From assembly GCF_014490745.1 (NCBI RefSeq), contig NZ_LZEU01000001.1, positions 1-64,000 on the forward strand: a DNA stretch of 64,000 nt, in the 5' to 3' direction. The position numbers were made by a program, and so were the translations under genes. Shown here one piece after another: positions 63,676-64,000 of this stretch; the stretch's first letter is position 1; each line of letters opens with the position of its first letter. The notes under the pieces are model-generated. The model was not told the origin of the DNA. It did not search any database and was given only the letters and a program-made list of their open reading frames with translations. The DNA is from Pseudomonas alcaligenes (GTDB lineage Bacteria > Pseudomonadota > Gammaproteobacteria > Pseudomonadales > Pseudomonadaceae).

Positions 63676-64000
63676 TTACTCGCTGACCACCGGCGTGCCG
63701 CTTGGCGCATTGCTGGCGAAGGTGATGGTCACCGTCGGGTCGAGCAGGCGCTGCACGGCGGTCTTCAGCGACCACAGCAGCACCAGCACGCAACCGGCTA
63801 CGGCCAGTACATTGCCGAGGAAGTAGTACAGTGCGCCGGCGCTGATCAGGGCGACGATCAGCGAGAAGCGCGCGGCCTGCAGGCGGGTGAGTTTTTCCAC
63901 GCTCATCCGCAGGCTGGCCGGCAGGGCGCGGGCGATCTGCTTGAGGGCGTGTTCCTTGACCGTGGCGTTGAGGAATTCCAGGCTCTCGCTGCTCTCCTTG
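63676..64000 (-). CDS. C-terminal part of a membrane protein, cut by the window edge
   Basis: The minus-strand frame ending at 63676 stays open to the window edge (KESSESLEFLNATVKEHALK and onward), so the Met at 63906 is probably internal and the gene starts outside. The visible 107 residues contain two membrane helices (SLIVALISAGALYYFLG and VLAVAGCVLVLLWSL) and a polar C-terminus. Not enough is present to name the family. Confidence 0.65.
   Translation of the reverse strand, partial: KESSESLEFLNATVKEHALKQIARALPASLRMSVEKLTRLQAARFSLIVALISAGALYYFLGNVLAVAGCVLVLLWSLKTAVQRLLDPTVTITFASNAPSGTPVVSE

Overview
The window is a piece of a high-GC gammaproteobacterial chromosome. Gene content and order point to Pseudomonas: the 3' end of glmS, a type VI secretion (T6SS) cluster in the same order as the P. 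aeruginosa HSI-II cluster, zigA-type COG0523 GTPases, an extracellular medium-chain-length PHA depolymerase type, and DUF1302/DUF1329 proteins. glmS lies near oriC in Pseudomonas, and a near-perfect parS site at 31347-31362 agrees with that position. The species cannot be fixed from the sequence alone.

Region 1 (1-30.9 kb). The end of glmS, with its terminator and the expected Tn7 attachment position, is followed by a convergent T6SS operon of roughly 30 kb on the minus strand. In transcription order it reads tssA, tssB, tssC, (267-bp inverted-repeat element), tssE, a PAAR/effector/immunity-like cassette, tssF, tssG, tssH (clpV), a sigma54 activator (sfa), a 43-aa lipoprotein, fha, tssJ, tssK, tssL, tssM, a PP2C phosphatase, a Ser/Thr kinase, vgrG, a 1028-aa two-domain peptidoglycan hydrolase effector and two exported AT-rich proteins that look like immunity factors. 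Hcp (tssD) is the only core component not in the window. Most junctions overlap (ATGA, TGATG, TAATG) or are very short. The effector modules are AT-rich compared with the core genes. Three kinds of repeat sit inside the operon; one supplies the ribosome binding site and start codon of tssG, and one encodes part of VgrG.

Region 2 (30.9-34.5 kb). A decayed cyclopropane-fatty-acid-synthase-type gene, the parS site, a Zur box, a zigA-like COG0523 metallochaperone GTPase, a small exported protein, a second COG0523 protein and a small tail-anchored protein. This looks like a zinc-homeostasis neighbourhood.

Region 3 (34.6-42.7 kb). Two paralogous extracellular PHA-depolymerase-type esterases, a DUF1302/DUF1329 envelope pair, a TetR regulator and two alpha/beta hydrolases. 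CGGAA/TTCCG-based palindromes recur in the promoters, which suggests a lipid or polyester utilisation regulon.

Region 4 (42.7-51.2 kb). Housekeeping and small accessory genes: DUF3301, an inner-membrane-anchored unknown, pdxY, a copper-type trio (DUF2946, PepSY, PCuAC), an acyl-CoA thioesterase, an AraC regulator divergent from a fatty-acid-hydroxylase-type membrane enzyme, and an NADPH-dependent FMN reductase.

Region 5 (51.3-56.0 kb). A glutamine-synthetase-like gamma-glutamyl-amine ligase and a class III aminotransferase diverge from an SDR and a FadR-type GntR regulator. Two TTTGTGATCACA palindromes 63 bp apart lie between the divergent units, so this looks like a self-contained amine or amino-compound catabolic locus.

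Region 6 (56.1-64 kb). A CPA2 cation/proton antiporter, a response-regulator/TPR protein overlapping a small soluble histidine kinase, a secreted pectinacetylesterase-family hydrolase, a lipase-foldase-like anchored protein, two small unknowns (one SMI1/KNR4-like) and the C-terminal part of a membrane protein cut by the window edge. I see no tRNA, rRNA, CRISPR array or intact transposase gene.
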